Assembly (NCBI GenBank): GCA_913058215.1
Contig: CAJXQE010000029.1
Location: 1-35,265 of the forward strand
From: an uncultured Verrucomicrobiales bacterium
GTDB taxonomy: Bacteria > Verrucomicrobiota > Verrucomicrobiia > Verrucomicrobiales > DEV007
Length of the DNA: 35,265 bases
Direction: 5' to 3'
Below the pieces are notes generated by a model. It saw nothing but the letters and a program-made list of their open reading frames with translations, did not search any database and was not told where the DNA came from. The position numbers were made by a program, and so were the translations under genes. Shown piece after piece: positions 8,901-16,355 of the stretch (position 1 is its first letter; every line of letters starts with the position of its first letter).

Positions 8901-9284
8901 TTATTGTTTCAACTCTTCCGGCACGAAGCAGAACTCCACGACATGTTCGTCGGGATCTTCGATGAAAATCTGGCGGGCTCCATCGGGCCGGAGATTCACA
9001 TTGACGATCTTTGCACCAGCTCTTTCGAGATGCTCCTGACATCCTTCAAAATCACCGATCTCAATGGCAAAGTGATTCCCCCTGGGATGTTCATGAACGG
9101 GAGTGTTGAGCCCCTCCAGCAAATGGAGTTCCCGAGTGTCACCGAGCGCAAACCAGGCACCGTCAAAATCGAAGGCGGGGCGTGGTTTCTGTTTCAGGCA
9201 AACGACTTCTTCATAAAATCGAATACTGCGCGGGACATCGCTGACACCAAGCGCGACATGATTGAGATCGAGAATTTTGATCAT
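8901..9284 (-). CDS. VOC (glyoxalase/bleomycin-resistance fold) protein
   Basis: This 127-residue single-domain protein is close to the usual length for one VOC module pair. The metal-site positions appear conserved: H9 in LDLNHVAL, a histidine in RELHLLEG, H71 in GNHFAIE and the glutamate in HVVEFCF near the C terminus. This pattern fits a dioxygenase, lyase or isomerase acting on small molecules, but the substrate cannot be told. It lies 86 bp downstream of the response regulator on the same strand and 111 bp before the Nramp-like gene, which has its own promoter, so it may be the tail of the regulatory operon or a single gene. Confidence 0.88.
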   Translation of the reverse strand: MIKILDLNHVALGVSDVPRSIRFYEEVVCLKQKPRPAFDFDGAWFALGDTRELHLLEGLNTPVHEHPRGNHFAIEIGDFEGCQEHLERAGAKIVNVNLRPDGARQIFIEDPDEHVVEFCFVPEELKQ

Positions 9285-9370
9285 GGAAGAGAAGACAACC
9301 GGACGGCGGCCCGATCAACCGATTTCGCGGCTCAACCCTCTTGAACCGATCACATTACCCTACTGAATCG

Positions 9371-10060
9371 TCAGGGGATGCGATACCCAATTCCTCTCAC
9401 TGTCTCGATTAATTCCGGGTTGGAAGGGTCAACTTCGATTCGTTTCCGCAGCCGGACGATATGTTGATCGAGTGTTCGGGACTCGGGGAAATAATCCAGC
9501 CCCCAGCACTCATCGAAGATTCTGTCGCGATGAACAGCGTCTCCCGTGTGCTGGTGCAGAAGGCTCAAAATGGCAACCTCGCGGGGCGACAGGTCAATTT
9601 TGTCACCGGTCGATTCCCGGACGGCGCGAAGCTGAGCCGGATACACCGTAAGTTGATCACGGATTGCAAAACTATCGGGTCTTTCCGGATTCGCTGCGAG
9701 ATCTGCTCTACGGAGTGCGGATCGAATCCGCGCGATGAGTTCGTGTTTCCCGAAGGGTTTGCGGATGAAATCGTCGGCACCGAGTTCGAGGCCCACTACG
9801 ATATCGATCTCTTCGTTTTTTGCGGAGAGAAAAAGAATCGGAAGCGACTGGTTCAATGCCCGGATATGACGGCACACCTCGAAGCCATCCATTTGCGGCA
9901 TCATGATGTCGAGGCAGACGAGGTCGGGCTTCTCGCGTTCCCAGAGGGTGACCGCCTCCTTTCCATTCCGGGCCAGGACGGTGGTGAAACCTTCATCAAG
10001 AAGGCACTCCTCGATGGTGTCGAGAGAAACAGGGTCGTCTTCGGCGATGAGTATCTTCAT
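9371..10060 (-). CDS. OmpR/PhoB-family response regulator
   Basis: The protein has 229 residues from the ATG at 10060 (MKILIAEDD). An upstream in-frame start at 10084 lies inside the kinase gene and adds residues foreign to receiver domains; AGGA ahead of 10060 supports the inner start. The receiver domain has acidic D8-D9, phospho-acceptor D51 (CLDIMMP), S79 and K101 (RKPF). The C-terminal half is a winged-helix DNA-binding domain ending in ESRTLDQHIVRLRKRIE and GIGYRIP. It starts 4 bp after the kinase stop, a typical translationally coupled pair. It is the natural candidate to bind the TTTACA direct repeat upstream of the operon. Confidence 0.95.
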   Translation of the reverse strand: MKILIAEDDPVSLDTIEECLLDEGFTTVLARNGKEAVTLWEREKPDLVCLDIMMPQMDGFEVCRHIRALNQSLPILFLSAKNEEIDIVVGLELGADDFIRKPFGKHELIARIRSALRRADLAANPERPDSFAIRDQLTVYPAQLRAVRESTGDKIDLSPREVAILSLLHQHTGDAVHRDRIFDECWGLDYFPESRTLDQHIVRLRKRIEVDPSNPELIETVRGIGYRIP

Positions 10061-10064
10061 TCGT

Positions 10065-11681
10065 TCATCCTGCCATTTCCACAATGTTGTCTGCTGCCCG
10101 CGGTAGAGTCAGGACAAAGCGGGCTCCCTGATCGGTCCTTTTCCCGGGAGAATCGAGTTCGAGTGTTCCGTCCAGGCTTTCGGTGAGATCCCGGGCGATA
10201 GCAAGGCCAAGTCCGGTGCCGGAAACACCATCGGATGTGGAGTCGCTGATTCTTACAAAAGGTCGAAATATTCGGGAGGCTTCTGACCTCGGAATGCCCG
10301 GTCCGAAATCGGTTACCGCGAGAGTGACATGGTTGCCGTCATTCGAAGATTCCGCGGAGATCTCGAACCGTTCTCCCTCAGCAGCGTATTTTTCCACGTT
10401 GGAAACTAAATTGCCGAGGACCTGGGAGAAAGCGTCGGGGTCGGCGAGAATAGACAGGGGAGGGTCCGGCATTTTCCGAATAACCTCGATTCCTTTTCGC
10501 TCCAGGGTTGTTGCAAAATGAGAAAGGACCTCGTCGACCAGCGGTTCGAGCGGACAGGGTTGAATTCTCAAGTCCTGTCCAACATTGCCTTCGTCGGTTC
10601 TAATTTTCTCACGCCTCGAAAACGACAACACATTCTCAAGGAGTCGGCTGAGCCTGTTTGCTTCTTCGCGAATCAGACCGAGTCGTTTTGTTCGTTTTTT
10701 TGGATTCCCGTCTCCATATGCCGGGTCGGAGAGAAGGTCGACGTTGAGGAGAATATTCAACATCGGTGTGCGCAGTTCGTGCGAGACGCGATTGACGAAA
10801 GACACTCTTTGCTCTGCGAGTCGCAGAGCCCGGTTTTGTTGGGCGAAACCAAAAAGCCCGGCGAGAACCAAAATGATGGCGAGGACCGAGGACCCAATCA
10901 TGATGGGATAGCGATAGGTGGTGACAATCTTTGTTTGCATCGGCGATGACACTTTCCACGTTCCAAAAACCGAGGAAATCGGCAGATGAAAATCCAGTCG
11001 ATCACCGGGTTCGGAGCCAACAGTGGAAGCAATGATCCTGCCGCGTGGATTCTCGAGGACGGCGGGAACTCCGGCAGTCTCCACCGTGGAGAAATGTTTG
11101 GGAACCCACTCCTCAAGCCACGAGTCTGCAGCCTTCGCCGCCAGAGTCGGGTTAATCCGCAGAAGCAGGTAGGAATCAAAATCAATCTTGGTGAGAAAAT
11201 GAGGCGGATGTCCGGGCGGCTTTTGCCATTGAAAAGGGACGCTCCGGTCGCTGCGCTCGAATCGCTCGATATCGACGAGCAAACCTTCGCCGGAGACGGT
11301 TTCATTGATCCGTCGGGGAAGTGGCAAGGGGATTGAACGGTCTGTTTCCCGAAGGTCGACATGTATTGGTGGTTTTCGCACGGGAAAGACCGTGGCCTGT
11401 TCGATCCCTACCATTTCCCGGCATGCAGCCGCGATCGCGATTTCCGAAGCGTCAATACCTATCCGGTTTCGAGTTTCGAGGAGTCTATCCTGATAGAGGA
11501 CTTCGAGCGACTCGATCTCCTTGAGTAGTTGGGTAGCGAATTTCACCAGAGGAGCGCGGTCCTGCTCGACCACTACTTCGTTCCTTTCTTTGGCGAAATG
11601 GAATCCCAGAAAGAGAACCGCCAGCGCTGATAGAAGAATCAACGCTAGAATCCAGACAGGGGTTTGTCGGAGAGACGGCAT
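10065..11681 (-). CDS. Membrane sensor histidine kinase
   Basis: This 538-residue protein has a first membrane helix at about 9-27, a periplasmic sensing region of roughly 225 residues (about 30-256) and a second helix at about 259-280. The cytoplasmic kinase core shows the H-box VSHELRTP with H301, the N-box NLVSNVEKY (424-432), the G1 box DFGPGI (458-463) and the G2 box GTGLGLAIA (488-496). There is no obvious HAMP or PAS domain between TM2 and the H-box. The sensing domain is not one I recognise. It is cotranscribed with two secreted secretin-like proteins upstream (23 bp gap), which could share its periplasmic environment and affect its signal. Confidence 0.94.
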   Translation of the reverse strand: MPSLRQTPVWILALILLSALAVLFLGFHFAKERNEVVVEQDRAPLVKFATQLLKEIESLEVLYQDRLLETRNRIGIDASEIAIAAACREMVGIEQATVFPVRKPPIHVDLRETDRSIPLPLPRRINETVSGEGLLVDIERFERSDRSVPFQWQKPPGHPPHFLTKIDFDSYLLLRINPTLAAKAADSWLEEWVPKHFSTVETAGVPAVLENPRGRIIASTVGSEPGDRLDFHLPISSVFGTWKVSSPMQTKIVTTYRYPIMIGSSVLAIILVLAGLFGFAQQNRALRLAEQRVSFVNRVSHELRTPMLNILLNVDLLSDPAYGDGNPKKRTKRLGLIREEANRLSRLLENVLSFSRREKIRTDEGNVGQDLRIQPCPLEPLVDEVLSHFATTLERKGIEVIRKMPDPPLSILADPDAFSQVLGNLVSNVEKYAAEGERFEISAESSNDGNHVTLAVTDFGPGIPRSEASRIFRPFVRISDSTSDGVSGTGLGLAIARDLTESLDGTLELDSPGKRTDQGARFVLTLPRAADNIVEMAG

Positions 11682-11704
11682 TCGCTTTCAAACTAACACC
11701 TGGC

Positions 11705-12511
11705 TTACTCGAAAGAAATCAAATCTGCCCGGATAAAAATGAGTACCCGTTTTTTCGGATCATCGTGGGGAGTGTGGATAGCAAGCAGATTGTAACTGCC
11801 GTCAGCCACTTCGATCTGATGCGTCTCTCTCCAGGTGTAAAAGATGGGCATAGAAATGTGATCCACCCCTCTCGCGGTATGTTCGCGCCCTTCACGGAAC
11901 ACATAGTTTTCGCCGAGATACTTCACGATTTCCGGAGCTAGATTTAGATTAATATGTGTTTGGTCTGCTCCAATGACCGGGTCCACTTCCAGAGTGATTC
12001 CAACATTTCGAGTTTCAAATGCGGCAGGGTTTCCGTGGGTCATATGGATGGTCGGGTCCCCTTTTTTCAGCGGAACTGCTCTGCCAATATTTCCGATCAG
12101 ATTTGGAATTTCAGGTGGATCATATTCGGTAGGGTAGATCTTTTCGAGTACCGATAATGTTTTCGCTCTCTGTCCCGAGCGGGAACGCACCCATGCTGTT
12201 TCCAACAGTTCCGCATCTCCTCTGTCGATCATCCCGTCGAGTTGTTTCCGTGTGTCCCCGGCATCGGTAGCTTTTGTTCCGATCTTGCGTAGCAGTTCAT
12301 TGGCGGTCGTGTGGCTGAGAGAGATGTATTCGATGAGAATACCCACTCCGGGCTGGATATCCTTGAGCTGGTCATTGGACTCTTCCGTTTTGCTGAAGAC
12401 ATTTTCTTTCTTTACTTTTTTATCGTCGGCTTTCGGCTTTTCTTGTGCCGAAACACTTCCGACGAGAGTTAGAGCGATGAGGATTGGAAATAAAGTTCTG
12501 ATTGGATTCAT
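11705..12511 (-). CDS. Secreted secretin-C-domain-like protein (paralogue 2)
   Basis: This 268-residue protein has a signal peptide ending near SVSAQ (residues 18-23). After a charged linker, the core follows the strand order of the secretin C-terminal domain. GDAELLETAW (98-107) matches the strand that in secretins reads like G.A.ILS.P. FETRNVGITLEVDPVIG (165-181) matches the VG..L.V.P.I segment. HQIEVADGSYNLLAIHTP (231-248) corresponds to the T.V.V.DGQT...GGL strand, and KKRVLIFIRADLI (254-266) to the LLIFLTP.I end. It lacks N0/N1 domains, so it is not a complete secretin. It is a clear paralogue of the gene 42 bp upstream. Whether it forms a ring or pore is unknown. Confidence 0.75.
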   Translation of the reverse strand: MNPIRTLFPILIALTLVGSVSAQEKPKADDKKVKKENVFSKTEESNDQLKDIQPGVGILIEYISLSHTTANELLRKIGTKATDAGDTRKQLDGMIDRGDAELLETAWVRSRSGQRAKTLSVLEKIYPTEYDPPEIPNLIGNIGRAVPLKKGDPTIHMTHGNPAAFETRNVGITLEVDPVIGADQTHINLNLAPEIVKYLGENYVFREGREHTARGVDHISMPIFYTWRETHQIEVADGSYNLLAIHTPHDDPKKRVLIFIRADLISFE

Positions 12512-12553
12512 AGGTTGATGAAATGGTAAAATTTGATGGTTGAAACAATTCGC

Positions 12554-13402
12554 TTACTTCGTTTTGGCGAGGATGAGTTCAGTAGTGACCAGGCAGAGAA
12601 TTCTCCGGTCGGGATCTTGATAGGGAGTATGGAACCCAACGAGGTTGGACCTTCCGGGAATGCAGGTGAACTGGATCGTGTTGGTCATCGTATAGAAATT
12701 AGGCATGCTTATATGGTCGATTCCATGGGCGGTATCTTCTGAATCGGGACGGGTGAAATAGCGGTCGTCAATTCGTTCGGTTCGTTCAATCGCAGCGTTC
12801 ACCTCGAGTGAGTGGCGGTTTTCAGAAATGACGACGTCCGCCTCGATGGTCAGGCCAAGGTGTCGTGTTTCGAAGGCGCTGGGGTTTGCTGATGTGATAT
12901 GAATAGCGGGGCCATCGGGGGAACCGGCATTCGGTGGCAGTGGAGCAGCGACAGCCTTCCCCTTTTTCTTATCGCCCGCAGCTTGGTCGGATAGGTTTCC
13001 TCCGACGGTATTGGGAATCTCGGCCGGATCGTACTCCGTTGCGTAGATATGCTCGTGAATCGATTCCAATTTTACGCGGTTCCCGGAGAGGCCGCGGAGC
13101 CAGCCGGTTTCGACGAGTTCGGCATCCCCCTGTTTTACTTTTGCATCGAGAATATTCCGAAGCTCCCCGGCATCGGCGGCGCGTGGCGCGAACTGGCTGA
13201 CCAGCTTGTTGGCAGAGCGGTGGTCGAGTTCGAAAAATTCGACCAACAAACTGAATTGCGGCATGCTCTCCGACTTGACCTCTTTCCCTTCGAAGCCCGC
13301 AGCGGGTCGAGGAGAATCTTTTTTCTCCTGAGCGGAGACAGGCGCATTGTAAAATAATGCAGCGGCGAGTAGCGGTATTAGTAGGCGTGATTCTAATCTC
13401 AT
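12554..13402 (-). CDS. Secreted secretin-C-domain-like protein (paralogue 1)
   Basis: This 282-residue protein has a signal peptide ending near PVSAQ (residues 21-25). It shares the whole core with the next gene: QGDAELVETGW (91-101), IYATEYDPAEIPN (119-131), FETRHLGLTIEADVVI (178-192), HGIDHISMPNFYT (226-238), a hydrophobic strand before FHTP (257-260) and DPDRRILCLVTTELIL (263-278). These match successive strands of the secretin domain but without N-terminal secretin modules. A Lys/Ala/Pro-rich insert (about 138-162) distinguishes it from the paralogue. It is the first gene of the operon and carries the direct-repeat operator candidate in its 74-bp upstream gap. The function is unknown; a periplasmic or outer-membrane sensor partner for the kinase is one inference. 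Confidence 0.75.
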   Translation of the reverse strand: MRLESRLLIPLLAAALFYNAPVSAQEKKDSPRPAAGFEGKEVKSESMPQFSLLVEFFELDHRSANKLVSQFAPRAADAGELRNILDAKVKQGDAELVETGWLRGLSGNRVKLESIHEHIYATEYDPAEIPNTVGGNLSDQAAGDKKKGKAVAAPLPPNAGSPDGPAIHITSANPSAFETRHLGLTIEADVVISENRHSLEVNAAIERTERIDDRYFTRPDSEDTAHGIDHISMPNFYTMTNTIQFTCIPGRSNLVGFHTPYQDPDRRILCLVTTELILAKTK

Positions 13403-13444
13403 GAATTCACCCTAAGCGCCCGCTGGCAGAATGAGTGACATCCC

Positions 13445-13472
13445 TGCAACATCTCTGTAAAATTCGTGTAAA
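13445..13472 (-). promoter_or_regulatory. Direct-repeat operator candidate (TTTACA-N5-TTTACA) for an OmpR/PhoB-family regulator
   Basis: On the - strand two perfect TTTACA copies (13472-13467 and 13461-13456) are separated by 5 bp, giving an 11-bp period. A third, degenerate copy GTTGCA (13450-13445) keeps the same spacing. OmpR/PhoB-family regulators bind head-to-tail hexamers with about one helical turn between them; Bacillus PhoP boxes have nearly this sequence. The site lies between the sulfatase stop and the first secretin-like gene, whose operon encodes such a regulator, so autoregulation is likely. No convincing -10 box was found. Confidence 0.6.
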
Positions 13473-13476
13473 AAGA

Positions 13477-14865
13477 TCAATCCGCAGCCTTCCAGAAATT
13501 CTCGAGGGACTCGTGAAGATTCTGCAGGATGTGTTTCAGCGTGGGGTCGCCGATACGATTAATCTTTTCCCCGGGGTCTTTGGCGATGTGATAAAGCGCG
13601 GGTCCGTCGAGGTAGTTATTCCACGGTTGTTTCCCAACAGGCTGGATGAGTTTGTATTCACCCTGCCGGACAAAGCGGTAGGCGAGGTCCTGCTTCGGGT
13701 TGTTGAGACTGGTGGAATCACCGGGATAAATCTCGCCGAAGACAGCACGATCAGGGTCGAGTCTTCCGAGCAGGTCGTCGCCGGGAAGTTCAGGTGATTC
13801 CGCTCCGACTGCTTTCAACAGCGACGGGACAATATCGATGCTGCTCACGAGCTCCTCGTGAGTCACCGGTTTGATCACTCCATCCCAGCGGATCAGAATC
13901 GGACTGCGGACACCTTCATCGAAAGGAGCGCGTTTGCTGGTTTTGGTATGAGCGAATTCCTGTGGGCGATTCTTCTCAGGCCTGGTGCCCGGACTCCATC
14001 CGTTGTCGGACACAAACACGAAGATTGTATTCGCCTCGGCCGCTGTTTTTTCGACGAAGGAAATGAGTTCGCCTACAGTGTCATCAAACTGGGCGATGGA
14101 GGCGAAGTAAGGAATTTCGTGAGCTTTCACGCCGGGCTTTGCTTTTGCGATTTCGTAAAACTTTTCAGGAGAGTCATGCGGCTGATGCGGGAGGTAGGGC
14201 GCATACCAGACCAACCAGGGCCCCCCGGATTTTTCGCAGCTGGTGATGAAGTCTTTGATCGGCCGCATTGTTTCCCTGCCAATCTGGAGACCCCAATCCC
14301 CGTTGCCGTGTGCAACGCGGTCTCCGCTTTTCAGTTTTCGGATTCCTCCGTAGGTTTGCTCTTCAGGAGGAGCGGTGAAGGTTGTCATTCCTTCGGTGAA
14401 TCCGCCATTCCGCCAATGCCCTTCCCAGAATTTTCCAGTTTGCAAAGAACGATAGTTTAACTGGTCACGAAGAATTTGAGGGAGGGTGGGGACTTTCTTG
14501 ATGAGCTCAAATTCGCGATTCCTGGTCTCTTCATATTCTGCCACCGAGCTCATCCGGTTGTACCCCGAATTTCCGGGAGGACCATGATTAAAATGCACCC
14601 CGTGTTGATGCGGATAGAGCCCCGTGAGCAGTGTTACCAGAGAAGGGCGGCAGACACTGGTGGGCAGGTAGCCGTTGGGAAATTGTGCAGACTGCGAAGC
14701 GAGTCGGTCAAGATTGGGTGTGTGGACGCGTTCATTTCCCATGAACCCGAAATCACTCCAGGTCTGATCGTCGGAAATGATGTAGACAATATTTGGCGGG
14801 CGTTCTGCGGAAAATGCCTTAGCGCAAAGGACGAGAACCAACACTCCCAGGCAAAACTTGATCAC
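13477..14865 (-). CDS. Sulfatase (alkaline-phosphatase superfamily) with atypical CRPSL active-site motif
   Basis: This 462-residue type I sulfatase starts at GTG 14865 and overlaps the upstream stop by 4 nt (GTGA). A signal peptide ends near AFSA (residues 17-20), so it is exported. Metal ligands appear in ISDDQ (D32, D33) and FVFVSDNGW. The formylglycine motif reads C72-R-P-S-L-V-T-L-L-T-G; in classical sulfatases it is CxPSR, so the arginine four residues after the cysteine is a leucine here. The codons at 14652-14638 confirm this. The PHQHGVHFN segment and overall length resemble heparan N-sulfatase-like or polysaccharide sulfatases. The substrate is probably a sulfated sugar, but the motif leaves maturation by formylglycine-generating enzyme open. 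It is the last gene of the operon. Confidence 0.9.
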   Translation of the reverse strand: MIKFCLGVLVLVLCAKAFSAERPPNIVYIISDDQTWSDFGFMGNERVHTPNLDRLASQSAQFPNGYLPTSVCRPSLVTLLTGLYPHQHGVHFNHGPPGNSGYNRMSSVAEYEETRNREFELIKKVPTLPQILRDQLNYRSLQTGKFWEGHWRNGGFTEGMTTFTAPPEEQTYGGIRKLKSGDRVAHGNGDWGLQIGRETMRPIKDFITSCEKSGGPWLVWYAPYLPHQPHDSPEKFYEIAKAKPGVKAHEIPYFASIAQFDDTVGELISFVEKTAAEANTIFVFVSDNGWSPGTRPEKNRPQEFAHTKTSKRAPFDEGVRSPILIRWDGVIKPVTHEELVSSIDIVPSLLKAVGAESPELPGDDLLGRLDPDRAVFGEIYPGDSTSLNNPKQDLAYRFVRQGEYKLIQPVGKQPWNNYLDGPALYHIAKDPGEKINRIGDPTLKHILQNLHESLENFWKAAD

Positions 14866-16355
14866 TTCGGAATTCTGTTGAGAGTGTAGTAGGCATTCGA
14901 ATGTTCCAGAGGAACGCCGTCTGCAGATTTGATTCCGGTGGTTTGCAATTCGAAGACATGCAATTCGCGCAAATTGTCGACTTGGAATTGAACCTTGAGG
15001 CCATCGTCTGAAACTGAGATCTTCGAGACCTTGTGTTTCTTTGTGTCCATTTCTTCGCCGCCATACTTCGACGAATACTCATAGGTGTAGCTGCTCAGGC
15101 TCAAGGCGGACTCACTGATAGTCTTCGCGTCGATTGCTTTGGTGAAGACGAGTTCGAATCCGTCCGGCTTTGCCCGCATTTCCTGAATTTCCAGCGGAGT
15201 GTCTCCCGTAAAGCTGACCCTCTCCAATCCATAGGATCGGTTCCCGAGCGATGACCAACCGCGATTGGTCATCCCGACCATGAGTGACCCGTCCGGGGAA
15301 AAACTCAAGCGAACTACGGCCGCAGGGAATCCGTCGAGGAAGGGAAAGCAGGCACCCTGATACTCGCCATTCACTTTCTCCAGAAACACGCGATTTACTG
15401 AGGAGTTGGTAAATTCTCCGATCAGCATTTGCCCATCGAAGGGACCGAATTTTCCATTTTCATCGATCACTTGAATGTCTGTCGCTGAGCGCCCCATTTT
15501 GTTGTAGGGGAGCCAAACTGCCGGAGCGGTAAATTCAGGAGAGCTTTTCACTGCATCCGGATAGGGTTGATTGGGCTCCGGTATTTTCGACATTTTGAAA
15601 GGAGCATCCGCTAACTCGAGACTCGGTAGCGATTCCTGATTTCCAAAAAATACACCGGGCCTCAGATGATAAATCGGCGTGGCCGGAATCCAGGTTCCCT
15701 GCTGGTCAGAGTAAAACATGTCGCCATCGCGATTCGCACCCATTCCGCTGGGGGATCGCATCCCGAGGGATTTGGGAACGAACTCACCGTCCTTGCCAAT
15801 GACGCCGCCCCAGCCTCGCCAGCCAATCTTGTTGTTGGCAAGATCACCCATTCCAAGATTCAAAGTGACCCAGAGATTACCCTGTCCATCTTTCTCGGGT
15901 CCGTAGGCATAAGCATGGTAATTCCCTGAGACATTCCAGCCATCGCATTCAGTGAGAAAGGCGTCGGCGAGACCGTCTCCATCATTGTCCTGAAGCCGCG
16001 TGATCTCCGACCTTTGCGAAACGAGAATGTCTTTCCCGTCGCGGTGAAGTCCAAGTGGCTCGTGGAGCCCGGAGGCGAAACGATTGAATTTGATTTTGTC
16101 CCGGTCATCCGACAGAGGGTTTTCGACCATCCAGACGTCGCCCTTACGGGTGCAGACGGCGAGCTTGTCGTCCATCCAGGCCATCCCGCTGACTTCAAGT
16201 GTGATGCCATCGCCCGGCTTCCATTCGGCAGAGCGGGAATGGCTCGTTTCACTGGCGGTGATCAACTCGAAGCGGCTGTAGGAACTCCCGGACTTGTCCT
16301 CTGCGAATACATAGGAAAAGAGGAGTGCTGAAGTGATGTAGATAATTTTTCTCAT
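14862..16355 (-). CDS. Secreted PQQ/sorbosone-dehydrogenase-like beta-propeller protein
   Basis: The protein has 497 residues from ATG 16355, which overlaps the upstream cytochrome stop by 4 nt (ATGA). A longer frame to 16454 is rejected because it lies inside the cytochrome gene and would bury the signal peptide (residues 1-18, ending near YVFAED). The body has propeller-type repeats (DDKLAVCTRKGDVWMVEN, GLHEPLGLHRDGKDILVSQ, RLQDNDGDGLADAF) typical of the membrane-bound-dehydrogenase or glucose/sorbosone dehydrogenase group of PVC bacteria. DNDGDG resembles a calcium-binding loop. The C-terminal third (about from 400) is an Ig-like region. Being next to a multiheme cytochrome suggests electron delivery from an oxidised sugar, though PQQ binding cannot be proved from sequence. 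Confidence 0.85.
   Translation of the reverse strand: MRKIIYITSALLFSYVFAEDKSGSSYSRFELITASETSHSRSAEWKPGDGITLEVSGMAWMDDKLAVCTRKGDVWMVENPLSDDRDKIKFNRFASGLHEPLGLHRDGKDILVSQRSEITRLQDNDGDGLADAFLTECDGWNVSGNYHAYAYGPEKDGQGNLWVTLNLGMGDLANNKIGWRGWGGVIGKDGEFVPKSLGMRSPSGMGANRDGDMFYSDQQGTWIPATPIYHLRPGVFFGNQESLPSLELADAPFKMSKIPEPNQPYPDAVKSSPEFTAPAVWLPYNKMGRSATDIQVIDENGKFGPFDGQMLIGEFTNSSVNRVFLEKVNGEYQGACFPFLDGFPAAVVRLSFSPDGSLMVGMTNRGWSSLGNRSYGLERVSFTGDTPLEIQEMRAKPDGFELVFTKAIDAKTISESALSLSSYTYEYSSKYGGEEMDTKKHKVSKISVSDDGLKVQFQVDNLRELHVFELQTTGIKSADGVPLEHSNAYYTLNRIPK

Noticed and set aside
9361-9370. Terminator after the response regulator
   Set aside because: No stem with a T-tract is visible in the 86-bp gap to the VOC gene.
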